A stretch of DNA of 64,000 nucleotides, from positions 3,596,001 to 3,660,000 of the forward strand of contig CAWGLV010000001.1 of the NCBI GenBank assembly GCA_963823495.1. The letters are read 5' to 3'. The notes under the pieces are model-generated. The model saw only the letters and a list, made by a program, of their open reading frames with translations. It was not told the origin of the DNA and did no database searches. A program made the translations under genes and the position numbers. Below, piece by piece: positions 42,998-52,107 of this stretch; positions within the stretch are counted from its first letter, which is position 1, and the number at the start of each line of letters is the position of its first letter. Source of the DNA: DATDAH01 sp963823495. Lineage in GTDB: Bacteria > Actinomycetota > Acidimicrobiia > Acidimicrobiales > DATDAH01.

Positions 42998-45049
42998 TCA
43001 GTCGGGGCTGAGGTCCAGCCAGGTCGTGGTCGGAGGCTGCTGACCGCGAGCCGGCTGGCTCCAGTCACAGACCCCGGACGGGAAGACGGCGGCCAGCCGG
43101 TCACGTTGCCCGGCGCTGAGGGGGAGATCGGCGTCGATCTCCTCGAGTGGAGCGAGGGTGCAGGCCACGATGTCGCCCGCGACGGGCCCGCCCGCGGCCG
43201 TGCGCGGATCACCCATCACGGGAAAGGCGTCGCGGCAGGGACCAGGGTCGTCATAGATCTCCCACCCACCGGTGAACAGCGTGCCGTCGGCCAGCAGGCA
43301 CCGGTTCCGGGCCGAGGGCGGGGGGCGGCCGGTCGTCAGCCACTCGTCGAGCACGGCGATGGGATCGTCACCCTCGACATCCCCGGTGAGCGCGCCCACG
43401 ACGTCGCCCCCACCGGCAGCCGTGGTCCACAGCACCAGGTTCGGGTCGTCGGCGCCGTCGACCCGCAGGCGTTCGCGGATGCTGAAGGCGTGATACCGGG
43501 TGTGGATGTCACCCAGGGGGTCCAGGTAGGGGTTGCGGAGGATGATGGGGAGGTCCTGGAGCGGGCCTTCGCCGGTGACCGCGCCGATCTCGTAGGCCAG
43601 CGCCGCCGTCTCGGCATCGACGACGGTGCGCTCCGGGACGGGGTTGCCGTCGATGTCATAGCCCCCGATCTCCTCGTTGAGGGTGACGAACTCCTCGGCG
43701 TCGATGAGCCCCGAGGCAAAGGCCTCGAAACCGTATTGCACGCCCTCGCTGGACAAGGGGCGCCGGGCGAACCCCGTCGCGGGGTCCACCCCGAGGATGG
43801 CCACGTTCGAGTCGGCCAGGGTGCAACGGACACCCTCGGGGTTGTCCGGCGAGTAGATGTCCTCGGCCGGGATCGCCGGGTCGCAGTCGTCGGTCGGGTC
43901 GATGCCGCCGGCGAAGAGGTTGTCCCAGCTGACACAGGTCCCCGAGGTCAGATGGCCGTTGACCGCCGCCCGCTGCTCCTCGGCGAGGCGAGCCCCCGCC
44001 GGGGTCCGGTAGAAGGCGTTCAGCAGGCGGCAGTCGCTCACGCCCGGCGCGATCGAGAGGGTGTCCGGGAACGGCGCCGCCGGGGAGAGGGCATCGAGCA
44101 GGCCAGGCTGGTTCTGGGCGATCAGCAGTTGCTGGATGGCGCCGCCGGAACCGCCGTCCCCGATCGTGAAGTCCGGCACGCCGTAGCTCTCGACGAACCG
44201 CTCGCGCGTCATCAGGGCGGCCTCGGCCGACAGCATCGGGTTGCAGGTGGTCTGCAGGGTGTCGAGCGTGTTGGTGGCCAGCGCGTAGCCCTGGGCCAGC
44301 AGACCCGCATCCACGCCGGAACCGAGGTCGAAGCCCTGGCCGTAGGTGGTGCTGCAGCCCCCGCCGAAGCGGTACACGAGCCGGCGGTTCCAGTCGGTGG
44401 GGTCCTCGGGCATCCAGAGGCTGTAGATGCCGCGATCGATGACGCCCCGTTCGATGCGGACCTCAACGGGCGGGCCTTCGGCGGGGGTCAACGTCTCGGT
44501 GGTGATCCGCGGGTCGACGCTGCAGTCGGCGTCCTGGGGTGGCCCGAGGCCGGCCTCCTCGGTGTGACAGATCCACGGGTCGAGGTGGGCGCCGGCGAAG
44601 ACGGGGCCGGTCAGGGGGTGGTTGGTGATGGCCAGGGCGACGGTCTCGCCACCCGAGGTGGCCTCGATGAGCGACCGGCCGAGGGGTAGGCCCTCGACGA
44701 GGCCTTCTCGGGCCGCCCGCCCGTCGGGCGTGGCCGTCGGCGGCCCGGTGAACGCCTCGGAGACCTCGACCCCATCGGCGGTCACGGTCGGGTGGCCGTC
44801 GAGGGCCTCGCCGCCGACCTGCACCAGGAGGTCGCCGCCCGTGACCGCGTCGGCCCGGGTCGACACCGTCTCCAGCATCAGACCGCCGTCGTCGGAGACG
44901 GCGACGGTGCGCACCCCGGCGGTGGTCTGGGCGGCCATGGCCCGCGCGAAGGCGTCGCCACCGCCGGCCGGCGAAGCGGAGTCGTCCCCGCTGCAGGCGG
45001 TCGCCACCGCGGCCAGCGCGACGAACAGGGTCAGACCTCTCCTCAGCAT
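42998..45049 (-). CDS. DUF6351-type secreted lipoprotein (alpha/beta-hydrolase-like)
   Basis: A 683-residue lipoprotein. ATG 45049 opens LRRGLTLFVALAAVATAC, with the lipobox Cys near residue 19 and GDDS after it. The body has a beta-rich N-domain and a large hydrolase-like domain with RLVYRFGGGCSTTYGQG and FTIGDGGSGGAIQQ, where GDGGSGG could be the nucleophile elbow. Repeated cysteines suggest disulfides. This is the pattern of the DUF6351 family, some of which are annotated as tannase- or depolymerase-like; the activity is not established. The longer frame to 45388 lacks a signal peptide and is rejected. Divergent from the oxidoreductase gene at 45136. Confidence 0.75.
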   Translation of the reverse strand: MLRRGLTLFVALAAVATACSGDDSASPAGGGDAFARAMAAQTTAGVRTVAVSDDGGLMLETVSTRADAVTGGDLLVQVGGEALDGHPTVTADGVEVSEAFTGPPTATPDGRAAREGLVEGLPLGRSLIEATSGGETVALAITNHPLTGPVFAGAHLDPWICHTEEAGLGPPQDADCSVDPRITTETLTPAEGPPVEVRIERGVIDRGIYSLWMPEDPTDWNRRLVYRFGGGCSTTYGQGFDLGSGVDAGLLAQGYALATNTLDTLQTTCNPMLSAEAALMTRERFVESYGVPDFTIGDGGSGGAIQQLLIAQNQPGLLDALSPAAPFPDTLSIAPGVSDCRLLNAFYRTPAGARLAEEQRAAVNGHLTSGTCVSWDNLFAGGIDPTDDCDPAIPAEDIYSPDNPEGVRCTLADSNVAILGVDPATGFARRPLSSEGVQYGFEAFASGLIDAEEFVTLNEEIGGYDIDGNPVPERTVVDAETAALAYEIGAVTGEGPLQDLPIILRNPYLDPLGDIHTRYHAFSIRERLRVDGADDPNLVLWTTAAGGGDVVGALTGDVEGDDPIAVLDEWLTTGRPPPSARNRCLLADGTLFTGGWEIYDDPGPCRDAFPVMGDPRTAAGGPVAGDIVACTLAPLEEIDADLPLSAGQRDRLAAVFPSGVCDWSQPARGQQPPTTTWLDLSPD

Positions 45050-45135
45050 CGGGCGGCAGCGTAGGTCTTCGTGCGGCGCATGGAAGCCCGCGCCCGCGGA
45101 CGGCCCCACCGGCGGTCGTGGGCTAGAACCGGACG

Positions 45136-46146
45136 ATGGGCGACGCCATGAGGATGGGACTGGTGGGCTGCGGCGCGATCGCGTCCTGGCACCACGACGC
45201 CATCGACAGGAAGGCGGAGCGGACGAGGGTGACGGCCACGATCGACCCCGATCCGGAGCGAGCCGACACCCTGGCTGCCCGGTCCGGGGCCACGCCGTTC
45301 GCGTCGGTCGACGATGCCTTGGCGGCCGACGCCTTCGACGCCGCGCTGGTGATGGTCCCCCACCACCTCCACGAGGAGGTGGCCGCAACCGTCCTGGCCG
45401 CGGGCAAGCACCTGTTGCTGGAGAAGCCGGTGGCCCACACGGTCGAAGCAGCCGAGCGCCTGCTGGCCCGCCCCCGGCCCGACGGCGTCGTGTTCCAGAT
45501 CGCCGAGAACGCCCAGTTCTGGCCCGAGGTCCTCGAGGTCCGACGCCTCATCGGCGAGGGGGCCGTCGGCGAGGTCATCACCGCCCGCTCCTGGCACTGC
45601 GCGCCGCCCATGGGGGACTTCTACCCCGAGGGCGCCTGGCGCCTTTCGGCCGGGGCGGCGGGCGGCGGGGTGGCCGTGGACACGGGCTCGCACTGGTTCC
45701 GGCCCCTGCGCCTGTGGCTGGGCGAGGTCAGCGAGGTCCTGGCCGTGACCGGTCACCCCTTCTCCGCCATGGAGGGCGAGTCGCTGTGCCGCTCGCTCTG
45801 CCGCTTCGAGTCCGGCGTGGTGGCGAGCTTCGACGTGACCCTGACCCCGGGGGCCGCAGCCCTGGAGCCGTTCTTCCAGGTCACCGGCACGAAGGGCGAG
45901 TTGGTCGTCGAGGCGCTCGGCGAAGTGGTCCTCTGGGACGGGACCCCCGGCACCGAGCTGCACGGGAAGGTGGTCGCCCGGGGCAGCTACATGCACAGCT
46001 ACGGCGCCCAGATCCAGGCCTTCGAGGCCGCGGTGCTCGACGGTGCCGACTACCCGGTGACGCCCGAGTTCGCCCTCGGTGAACTCCGCGCCGCCCAGGC
46101 CCTCTACCGGTCAGCCGAGTCCCGTCGGTGGGAACCCGTCTGGTGA
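45136..46146 (+). CDS. Gfo/Idh/MocA family oxidoreductase
   Basis: A 336-residue NAD(P)-dependent oxidoreductase. The Rossmann domain starts MGLVGCGAIASWHHD and includes VMVPHHLHEEV and the family motif LLLEKPVAHT (about residues 94-103), whose Lys is catalytic. The C-terminal beta-sheet domain has GGGVAVDTGSHWFRPLRLWL, with candidate Asp and His active-site residues. These enzymes oxidise sugars, inositols or related polyols; the substrate is unknown. Start ATG 45136; ATG 45148 or 45154 would also be in frame and closer to the Rossmann strand. Confidence 0.86.
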   Translation: MGDAMRMGLVGCGAIASWHHDAIDRKAERTRVTATIDPDPERADTLAARSGATPFASVDDALAADAFDAALVMVPHHLHEEVAATVLAAGKHLLLEKPVAHTVEAAERLLARPRPDGVVFQIAENAQFWPEVLEVRRLIGEGAVGEVITARSWHCAPPMGDFYPEGAWRLSAGAAGGGVAVDTGSHWFRPLRLWLGEVSEVLAVTGHPFSAMEGESLCRSLCRFESGVVASFDVTLTPGAAALEPFFQVTGTKGELVVEALGEVVLWDGTPGTELHGKVVARGSYMHSYGAQIQAFEAAVLDGADYPVTPEFALGELRAAQALYRSAESRRWEPVW

Positions 46147-46162
46147 ACCGCCCACCGACCCG

Positions 46163-46702
46163 TCAGAACAGCTTGCGGACCGGGTCGGTGACGCCGTCCC
46201 AGGTGTCGGCGGCCTGGCGGACGTGGTCCATGAGGCCGCGGGTCATGTCGTTGAGCTCCATGACCTCGAGGCAGGTGGCGGCCACGTCGGGGGCGTCGCA
46301 GTAGAGGAAGCGGGTCGCGCCGCCCCCGTCGCCCGAAAAGACGACCTCCCAGCCGGCACCGGCCACCGCGGCCTGGACCGCGTCGAAGTCCTCGGCCCAC
46401 CAGGCGAGGTGGTGGAACCCCTCCCGGCCACTGTCGAGGAACTCCTGGTAGGCGGTGGGCGCATCGCCGGTCTGGTGGATCAACTCGATCTGCAGGTCAC
46501 CCGAGTTGGCGAAGGCCAGGGTGATGGTGCAGGTCGTGGGCCCGCCCCGGAAGACCATCCCCTGCTCCATCGGCCCCAGGGTGATCCAGGGTCCGACGCC
46601 CAGCGCCAGCCATCGGGCGATGGCGGTGTCGAGGTCGGCCACGACATAGCCGTTCTGGCGGATGGGGCCGGGGAGGACGCTGGTGGGTTCGGTGCTCGGC
46701 AC
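46163..46702 (-). CDS. VOC family protein (methylmalonyl-CoA epimerase-like)
   Basis: A 179-residue glyoxalase-fold protein. Landmarks are IRQNGYVVADLDTAIARWLA (residues about 14-33), LQIELIHQTGD (metal ligand Glu) and GFHHLAWWAEDFDAV (His ligand), the arrangement found in glyoxalase_4 / methylmalonyl-CoA epimerase-like proteins. Metal-dependent epimerisation or ring cleavage is possible. GTG 46702 is chosen because the ATG at 46738 would overlap the start codon of the divergent SDR. Convergent with the Gfo/Idh/MocA gene. Confidence 0.78.
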   Translation of the reverse strand: MPSTEPTSVLPGPIRQNGYVVADLDTAIARWLALGVGPWITLGPMEQGMVFRGGPTTCTITLAFANSGDLQIELIHQTGDAPTAYQEFLDSGREGFHHLAWWAEDFDAVQAAVAGAGWEVVFSGDGGGATRFLYCDAPDVAATCLEVMELNDMTRGLMDHVRQAADTWDGVTDPVRKLF

Positions 46703-46736
46703 AGGCCGTACGGTACGCAGCCGTGGGGGCTCAGGC

Positions 46737-47486
46737 ATGACGAGCGTGGCGTTCGACTTCGGTGCGGCCCGGGTGCTCGTCACCGGCGGGTCCAACGGGA
46801 TCGGCCTGGGCGTGGCCACCGCCTTCGCCGACGCCGGGGCGCAGGTCACCATCACCGGGACCCGGGAGGGAGCCGGTGACTACGACCACGACCTGTCCCG
46901 CTTCGCGTACCGCCGCTGCCGGATGACCGATCCGGAGGAGATCCGGGCACTGGCCGACGGGATGGACGGCCTCGACGTGTTGGTCAACAACGCCGGGCAG
47001 AACCTGCCTGGGGGACGCAGTGAGTGGGACGACGGCGTCTTCGAGGAGGTGGTGGACGTGAACCTCGTCGCCCCGTTCCGCCTGGCCCAGCAGTGCCATG
47101 ACCACCTTGCCGCCAGTGCCGTCGACGGCGGGGGCAGCGTCGTGAACGTGGGATCGATGGCCAGCTTCTTCGGCATGGAGCTCGTCCCCGGCTACGGAGC
47201 GGCCAAGGGCGGAGTGGTCCAGACCACGAAGACCCTGGCCGTGAGCTGGGCCCGGGACGGCATCCGGGTCAACGCCGTGGCCCCGGGCGTGATCGAGTCC
47301 AACATGACGGCGCCCATGCTGCCGTTCGAGGAGATCACCGCGCCCCTGCTGGCGCGCACGCCGATGGGGCGCTTCGGTACGCCCGCCGAGGTGGCCGGCG
47401 CCGTCCTCTTCCTGGCCAGCCCCGCCGCCCGCTACGTCACCGGCCACACCCTGGTGGTGGACGGCGGCTTCTCCATCCTCGGCTGA
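46737..47486 (+). CDS. SDR family oxidoreductase (first gene of sulfotransferase operon)
   Basis: A 249-residue FabG-like dehydrogenase. TGGSNGIGLGVA (about 16-27), NNAGQNLPGG (about 85-94), catalytic Ser in NVGSMASF, and YGAAKGG for YxxxK. The C-terminal FGTPAEVAGAVLFLASPAA and VVDGGF are usual. ATG 46737 fits. Its stop overlaps the sulfotransferase start (TGATG), and that gene in turn overlaps the metallohydrolase, so the three form one tight operon. Substrate unknown. Confidence 0.88.
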   Translation: MTSVAFDFGAARVLVTGGSNGIGLGVATAFADAGAQVTITGTREGAGDYDHDLSRFAYRRCRMTDPEEIRALADGMDGLDVLVNNAGQNLPGGRSEWDDGVFEEVVDVNLVAPFRLAQQCHDHLAASAVDGGGSVVNVGSMASFFGMELVPGYGAAKGGVVQTTKTLAVSWARDGIRVNAVAPGVIESNMTAPMLPFEEITAPLLARTPMGRFGTPAEVAGAVLFLASPAARYVTGHTLVVDGGFSILG

Positions 47487-48739
47487 TGACGGACCGCATC
47501 CGGATCGAGGATCTGTCCCGACCGGTCCTGAGCGACCACCAGCAGGGAGCGCTGGCCTTCGGCGACGCGGTGGCCACCGAGCTGACCGTGGACGCCGTGC
47601 TGAACGCGGCCGCCGACCAGACCGGCCTCGACGACTACGGCCCGGTCGACTTCCGCGACCGGCTCGGACGGTGGCTGGACGAGGTCGACCGGGACCCGGA
47701 TCGCACCGGGCTCGGCCGGATGATCCTGTTCAACGACTGCGTGCGCTACGCCTCCCAGCGGTTGCGCATCCATGACCTGGTGGCCCGCCATCCCGAGATC
47801 CACGACCAGCAGATCGTGGCCCCGATCATCGTGGTCGGCCTCCCCCGCTCCGGCACGACCCACCTGGTCAACCTGTTGGCGGCCGATCCCCGCCTGCGGT
47901 CGCTCCCCCTGTGGGAGAGCTACGAGCCCGTCCCCACCCCGGGCGAGCCCGCCACCCGGGACACCGAGGACCCCCGGCACCGGCGCTGTGCCGGCGCCTG
48001 GGCCGCCATGGGCCAGACCGTGCCCCTGCTGGCTGCCATGCACCCGATGGCGCCCGATCACGTCCACGAGGAACTGGAGCTGCAGCTGCCGGACTTCACC
48101 AGCTACGAGCTGGAGTGGGTGGCCCGGGTCCCCGGCTGGCGGGACCACTACCTGGCGACCGACCAGACCCCGCACTACGAGTACCTGCGCACGGTGCTCA
48201 AGATCCTGCAGTGGTACGCCCCGCGGGAACGCTGGGTCCTCAAGTCGCCCCAGCACCTCGAGCAGCTCGGCCCGCTGCTCACCACCTTTCCCGATGCCAC
48301 CGTCGTGGTGACCCACCGGGACCCGGTGTCGGTCATCCAGTCCGCAGCCACGATGCTGGCCTACGGCGCCCGCATGAGCTACCGGACCACCGAGCCCGAG
48401 TGGTACCTGGCCTACTGGGCCGACCGCATCGAGCGGCTGCTGTCGGCCTCGGTGCGGGACCGCCACCTCGTCCCGGAGGAACGCTCGGTCGATGTGTTGT
48501 TCCATGAGTTCATGGCCGACGAGATGGGCACCGTCGAGCGCATCTACGAAGTGGCCGGCTGGCCCTTGACCCCCGAGGCGCAGGCCGCGATCGAGGGCTA
48601 CCGGGGTGGTCACGAGCGGGGGCGGGCCGGCCGGGTCGCCTATGACGTACGGAGCGACTTCGGGGCCGACCCCGTCGACCTGAGAGAGCCGTTCGGCTTC
48701 TACCTGGACCGCTTCGCCGTGCGGGAGGAGGTGACCTGA
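47486..48739 (+). CDS. Sulfotransferase family protein
   Basis: A 417-residue protein of the bacterial sulfotransferase_3 family. The 5'-phosphosulfate loop for PAPS binding is VVGLPRSGTTHLVNLLAADP (about residues 116-135) and the 3'-phosphate motif is VTHRDPVSVIQS (about 270-282). WVLKSPQHLEQL lies between, as expected for the Lys/Ser contacts. It would place a sulfate on a hydroxyl of a lipid or metabolite; in Acidimicrobiia and mycobacteria these families are numerous and mostly uncharacterised. Central gene of the SDR-sulfotransferase-metallohydrolase operon. Confidence 0.85.
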   Translation: MTDRIRIEDLSRPVLSDHQQGALAFGDAVATELTVDAVLNAAADQTGLDDYGPVDFRDRLGRWLDEVDRDPDRTGLGRMILFNDCVRYASQRLRIHDLVARHPEIHDQQIVAPIIVVGLPRSGTTHLVNLLAADPRLRSLPLWESYEPVPTPGEPATRDTEDPRHRRCAGAWAAMGQTVPLLAAMHPMAPDHVHEELELQLPDFTSYELEWVARVPGWRDHYLATDQTPHYEYLRTVLKILQWYAPRERWVLKSPQHLEQLGPLLTTFPDATVVVTHRDPVSVIQSAATMLAYGARMSYRTTEPEWYLAYWADRIERLLSASVRDRHLVPEERSVDVLFHEFMADEMGTVERIYEVAGWPLTPEAQAAIEGYRGGHERGRAGRVAYDVRSDFGADPVDLREPFGFYLDRFAVREEVT

Positions 48740-50013
48740 TGGCCAGGAGCAAGGTGGAGAAGGCCGTGGACCGACTGGTCGACGAACGGCCGGGCGCCGA
48801 GCTGCTCCTCCCCCGCTACGACGACCCGGCCCATCCGGTGGCCGAGGGCATCTGGCGCTCGGGGGGAACCACCGCGGCCTACCTGATCGGCACCGATGCC
48901 GGGCGGTTGGTGGTCAACACCGGCATGGGCTTCGAGGCCCCCCACCACAAGAAGGTGTTCGACGCCGTGCATCCCGGCCCGACGCCCTACATCGTCACGA
49001 CCCAGGCCCACGTCGACCACGTGGGCGGGGTCGGCCTGTTCCGGGAACCCGACACGCAGTACGTCGCCCAGGCGAACAACCCGTCCTGCCAGGCCGACGA
49101 CCTGCGCATCCAGCGGTTCCGGTTCTCCACCGCCATGATCTGGTTCGGCCGGCTCCCCGAGATCATCGGCCGCCTGGCCGAGCAGAACCCGGGCGTCGCG
49201 ATGGACCAGGACCGGCCCACGCCCGACGTCCTCTTCGACGAGCGGATCGAGCTCACCCTCGGTGACCTGGAGGTCGAGTTGGTCTCGACGCCGGGAGGTG
49301 AGACCCGCGACGCCTGCGTGGTCTGGCTCCCCCAGCGGCGCACCGCCCTGGTCAGCAACCTCTTCGGGCCCCTGTTCCCGCACTTCCCGAACTTCAACAC
49401 CCTCCGGGGCGATCGCTACCGCTTCGCCGAGCCCTACCTGGCCGCGGTCGACACGGTCCGGGCCCTGCAGCCCGAGGTGCTGATCACCGGCCGGCACGAC
49501 CCGATCGTGGGCTCAGCCCTCATCGACGCCTCGCTGGCCCGGCTGCACGGCGCGGTGGACCACGTCCACCGGGCCACCCTCGAGGGGATCAACGCCGGAA
49601 CCGACGTGCTGACCCTCATGCGTGAGGTCACCGTGCCCGACGACCTCCGGGTCGGTCAGGGCTACGGCCGGGTCCCGTGGGCGGTGCGGACCTTCTGGGA
49701 GAGCTACGTCGGCTGGTTCCGGCTGCAGTCCACCACCGAGCTGTACCCGGTCGACCCCGGAGCCGCCACCGTGGACCTGGCCGGGATGCTGGGCGCCGAC
49801 GCCGTGCTCGAACGGGCCCGCACGAAGCTGGACGCGGGCGAGCCCGTCATCGCCCTCCACCTGGCCGAGGCGGTGCTGGCCGAGTCGCCCGAGGATCCCG
49901 ACGCCCGAGCCGTCGCCCTGGCGGCCCACCAGGCCCTCGTCGACACCACCGATGGCGACAACTTCTGGCTCGGCGGCTGGCTCCGCGACCAGATCACCGG
50001 TCTCACCGCCTGA
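48739..50013 (+). CDS. MBL-fold metallohydrolase, alkylsulfatase (SdsA)-like
   Basis: A 424-residue metallo-beta-lactamase-fold protein with the extended C-terminus of SdsA-type alkylsulfatases. The metal motif reads TTQAHVDHVGG: Asp93, His91 and His94 are present, but the first His of HxHxDH is Gln89. Further on are STPGGETRD and the dimerisation region TFWESYVGWFRLQSTTELYP, which matches the alkylsulfatase dimerisation domain, followed by an Ala-rich helical tail (AVLERARTKLDAGEP). SdsA enzymes hydrolyse alkyl sulfate esters, an apt partner for a sulfotransferase. ATG 48739 overlaps the upstream stop. The missing His makes activity uncertain. Confidence 0.83.
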   Translation: MARSKVEKAVDRLVDERPGAELLLPRYDDPAHPVAEGIWRSGGTTAAYLIGTDAGRLVVNTGMGFEAPHHKKVFDAVHPGPTPYIVTTQAHVDHVGGVGLFREPDTQYVAQANNPSCQADDLRIQRFRFSTAMIWFGRLPEIIGRLAEQNPGVAMDQDRPTPDVLFDERIELTLGDLEVELVSTPGGETRDACVVWLPQRRTALVSNLFGPLFPHFPNFNTLRGDRYRFAEPYLAAVDTVRALQPEVLITGRHDPIVGSALIDASLARLHGAVDHVHRATLEGINAGTDVLTLMREVTVPDDLRVGQGYGRVPWAVRTFWESYVGWFRLQSTTELYPVDPGAATVDLAGMLGADAVLERARTKLDAGEPVIALHLAEAVLAESPEDPDARAVALAAHQALVDTTDGDNFWLGGWLRDQITGLTA

Positions 50014-50125
50014 CGAGACCGTTCCGGCCCACCCCCCTTGGGGCGGGACTTGCCGCGCGGCGCCAGATCGCCCACCCGGAACGGTCAGGACCGGTTGGGA
50101 GCCGGGCGCGGCCAGACTGTCGGCC

Positions 50126-51088
50126 GTGACCACTCGATGGGGGATCGCCGGCACCGGGGGGATCGCGGCCCGGTTCGTCGAGGCGCTCCGCCAGACGCCG
50201 GACGCCGAGCTCGTGGCGGTCGGCTCCCGCACCGACCGGAGAGCGGGCGCCTTCGCGGACGAATGGGGCATCCCGCACCGGCACGGCGACTACGACGACC
50301 TGGCCCGGGACGACGACGTGGACGTCGTCTACGTGGCCACACCCCAGTCCCGGCACGCCGACGACGCCTGCCGGTATCTCGACGCCGGCAAGCACGTCCT
50401 CTGCGAGAAGCCCCTGGCCATGACCGAGGCCGAGGTGCTGCGGATGACCGCCAGCGCCCACCTGGCCGACCGCTTCCTGATGGAGGCCATCTGGAGCCGG
50501 TTCCTTCCCTCCTATGTCCGACTCTGGGAGCTGCTGCTGCACGGGCGCATCGGTGAGCCCCTCCTCGTCGAGGCCGACTTCGGGTTCCGCATGACCGTCG
50601 ACTCCGCCCACCGCCTGTTCGACCCGGCTCGGGGCGGCGGCGCCCTCCTCGACCTGGGCGTCTACCCGCTTCAGTTGGCCTCCCTCGTGCTCGGACAGCC
50701 CGACCGGGTCATCGCCAGTGGCCACATGGGCGAGACCGACGTGGACGAGACGGTGGTCGCCGCCCTCCACCACCCCGGCGGCAAGCTGGCGGTGGTCAAG
50801 GCGTCGATCCGGGTCGACCTCGCCTGCACCGCCCGCATCGTGGGCACCGAGGGCAGCATCGAGCTCCCGGCCTTCATGCACTGCCCGGAGTCACTGACCG
50901 TCCGGGACGCGTTCGGCCAGGCCGAGGTCATCGACGCTCCGATCGAAGGTGAGGGCCTGCGCTACCAGGTCGAGGAGGTCCACCGCTGCCTGGCCGAGGG
51001 GCTCGGCGAGACGCCGTTCATGACCCTGGGCGAATCGGCCCGCATCGCGGCCACCATGGACGCCATCCGCGACCAGATCGACCGCTGA
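50126..51088 (+). CDS. Gfo/Idh/MocA family oxidoreductase
   Basis: A 320-residue oxidoreductase from GTG 50126. Rossmann start TTRWGIAGTGGIAARFVEAL, VVYVATPQSRHADDA and LCEKPLAMTEAEV (EKP motif, about residues 92-98), followed by FLMEAIWSRFLPSY and GGGALLDLGVYPLQL in the catalytic domain. This pattern matches the dimeric dihydrodiol dehydrogenase/glucose-fructose oxidoreductase-like branch, which would suit oxidation of a trans-diol from ring hydroxylation. That is a family-level inference. It lies 112 bp after the metallohydrolase on the same strand and is convergent with the 200-residue hypothetical gene. Confidence 0.87.
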   Translation: MTTRWGIAGTGGIAARFVEALRQTPDAELVAVGSRTDRRAGAFADEWGIPHRHGDYDDLARDDDVDVVYVATPQSRHADDACRYLDAGKHVLCEKPLAMTEAEVLRMTASAHLADRFLMEAIWSRFLPSYVRLWELLLHGRIGEPLLVEADFGFRMTVDSAHRLFDPARGGGALLDLGVYPLQLASLVLGQPDRVIASGHMGETDVDETVVAALHHPGGKLAVVKASIRVDLACTARIVGTEGSIELPAFMHCPESLTVRDAFGQAEVIDAPIEGEGLRYQVEEVHRCLAEGLGETPFMTLGESARIAATMDAIRDQIDR

Positions 51089-51106
51089 CCGTTCTGCCGG
51101 CGCGGG

Positions 51107-51709
51107 TCAGAGGAGGTCCGTCCTGTCCCGCCGGGGCCGATCGCCCCGCTCGTCCGCGACCTCGCGGCCCCGCAGCTGTTGGTAGACGGCGAGAGGGAAG
51201 GCGAGGGTGGCCCAGGCCAGGAGCTCGGGCAGGTCCGGCTCCCGCTTCAGGCGGAGGTGGGAGCCCACGTCCGGATCACGGACCTGGCTGACGGCGGCCA
51301 CCGGTCGGTCGGCGGCGTCCCACATCCAGGCCCCGCCGAACCTCCCGACCGCCCGCTCGATGTCGATCTGGACCTGCCACTTGCCGATCACCTGCTGACC
51401 CCACCACACCTCCGGTGTGCGGAAGGCGGCGACGGTGGAGCCGCCCGGCCAGACGATCTGAGGCTCCGGCGCGCTGAAGAGGCCGCCCGCCTGCACGCTG
51501 ATCAGGCCGATGACCGGCACCCCGGCCTCGTCGCGGAGCGCGAGGCGGGGCGCCGCGAGGAAGCTGGCGTCGAAGGCCACCGACCCGACCGCCACGCCGT
51601 TCTCGTCGGCGACGGGCCAGACCCGGTCGACGGCGCTCCACGACGCACGGTCGACCCCCTCCCGGAAGTACCAGAAGCTCAGGTCGGTCCCGTCGGTCAG
51701 CGCGCTCAA
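51107..51709 (-). CDS. Hypothetical protein, scramblase/LURP-one-like
   Basis: A 200-residue protein with no recognised enzyme motif. Alternating beta strands (ADENGVAVGSVAFDASFL, MWDAADRPVAAVSQ) and the final hydrophobic helix PELLAWATLAFPLAVYQQL resemble the tubby-like/LURP-one or phospholipid-scramblase-related fold, with low certainty. It starts from TTG 51709, whose A overlaps the TGA of the VOC gene (TTGA), so it is the third gene of the crotonase-VOC operon. The C-terminus is Arg/Asp-rich. Function unknown. Confidence 0.55.
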   Translation of the reverse strand: MSALTDGTDLSFWYFREGVDRASWSAVDRVWPVADENGVAVGSVAFDASFLAAPRLALRDEAGVPVIGLISVQAGGLFSAPEPQIVWPGGSTVAAFRTPEVWWGQQVIGKWQVQIDIERAVGRFGGAWMWDAADRPVAAVSQVRDPDVGSHLRLKREPDLPELLAWATLAFPLAVYQQLRGREVADERGDRPRRDRTDLL

Positions 51710-52107
51710 CCGTCAGTCCGCTCGATGAGGTCCCAGCGGTTCCCGTAGAGGTCTTCGAACACGCCGACCGTCCCGTAGGCCTCGGTGCGGGGGCCCTCGG
51801 CAAAGCGGACGCCGGCGACCGTCATCCGGTCGTGGTCGCCGGCGAAGTCGGTCGTGTGGATGAAGAAGCCGACCCGGCCGCCGGTCTGGTCCCCCACCCG
51901 ATCGGCCTGACGCTCGTTCGCCGCCCGGGCCAGGAGGACCCCGGCATCGGTCGGTCCCGATCCCGGAGGAGCGACCACGACCCAGCGCTTGCCCCCGCCG
52001 AGGTCGGTGTCCTCCCGCAGGTCGAAGCCGAGGGACCCGGTGTAGAAGGTGATCGCCTCGTCGTAGTCCCGGACCACGATCGACGCCAGGGCGAGGCGAC
52101 TGGTCAC
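51706..52107 (-). CDS. VOC family protein
   Basis: A 133-residue single glyoxalase/bleomycin-resistance-fold domain. IVVRDYDEAITFYTGSLGFD near the N-terminus, VGFFIHTTDF in the middle and VFEDLYGNRWDLIER at the end give the paired beta-alpha-beta-beta-beta pattern with the metal Glu last. GTG 52107 overlaps the crotonase stop (GTGA), and its own stop overlaps the next start. The long frame extending to 52956 is antisense-frame sequence across the crotonase gene. The activity is not known. Confidence 0.82.
   Translation of the reverse strand: MTSRLALASIVVRDYDEAITFYTGSLGFDLREDTDLGGGKRWVVVAPPGSGPTDAGVLLARAANERQADRVGDQTGGRVGFFIHTTDFAGDHDRMTVAGVRFAEGPRTEAYGTVGVFEDLYGNRWDLIERTDG

Noticed and set aside
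40780..43011. 743-codon plus-strand frame across the amidase and methyltransferase-fold genes
   Set aside because: Antisense to well-supported genes with zinc ligands and SLH repeats; its translation is Gly/Arg/Pro-rich without motifs.
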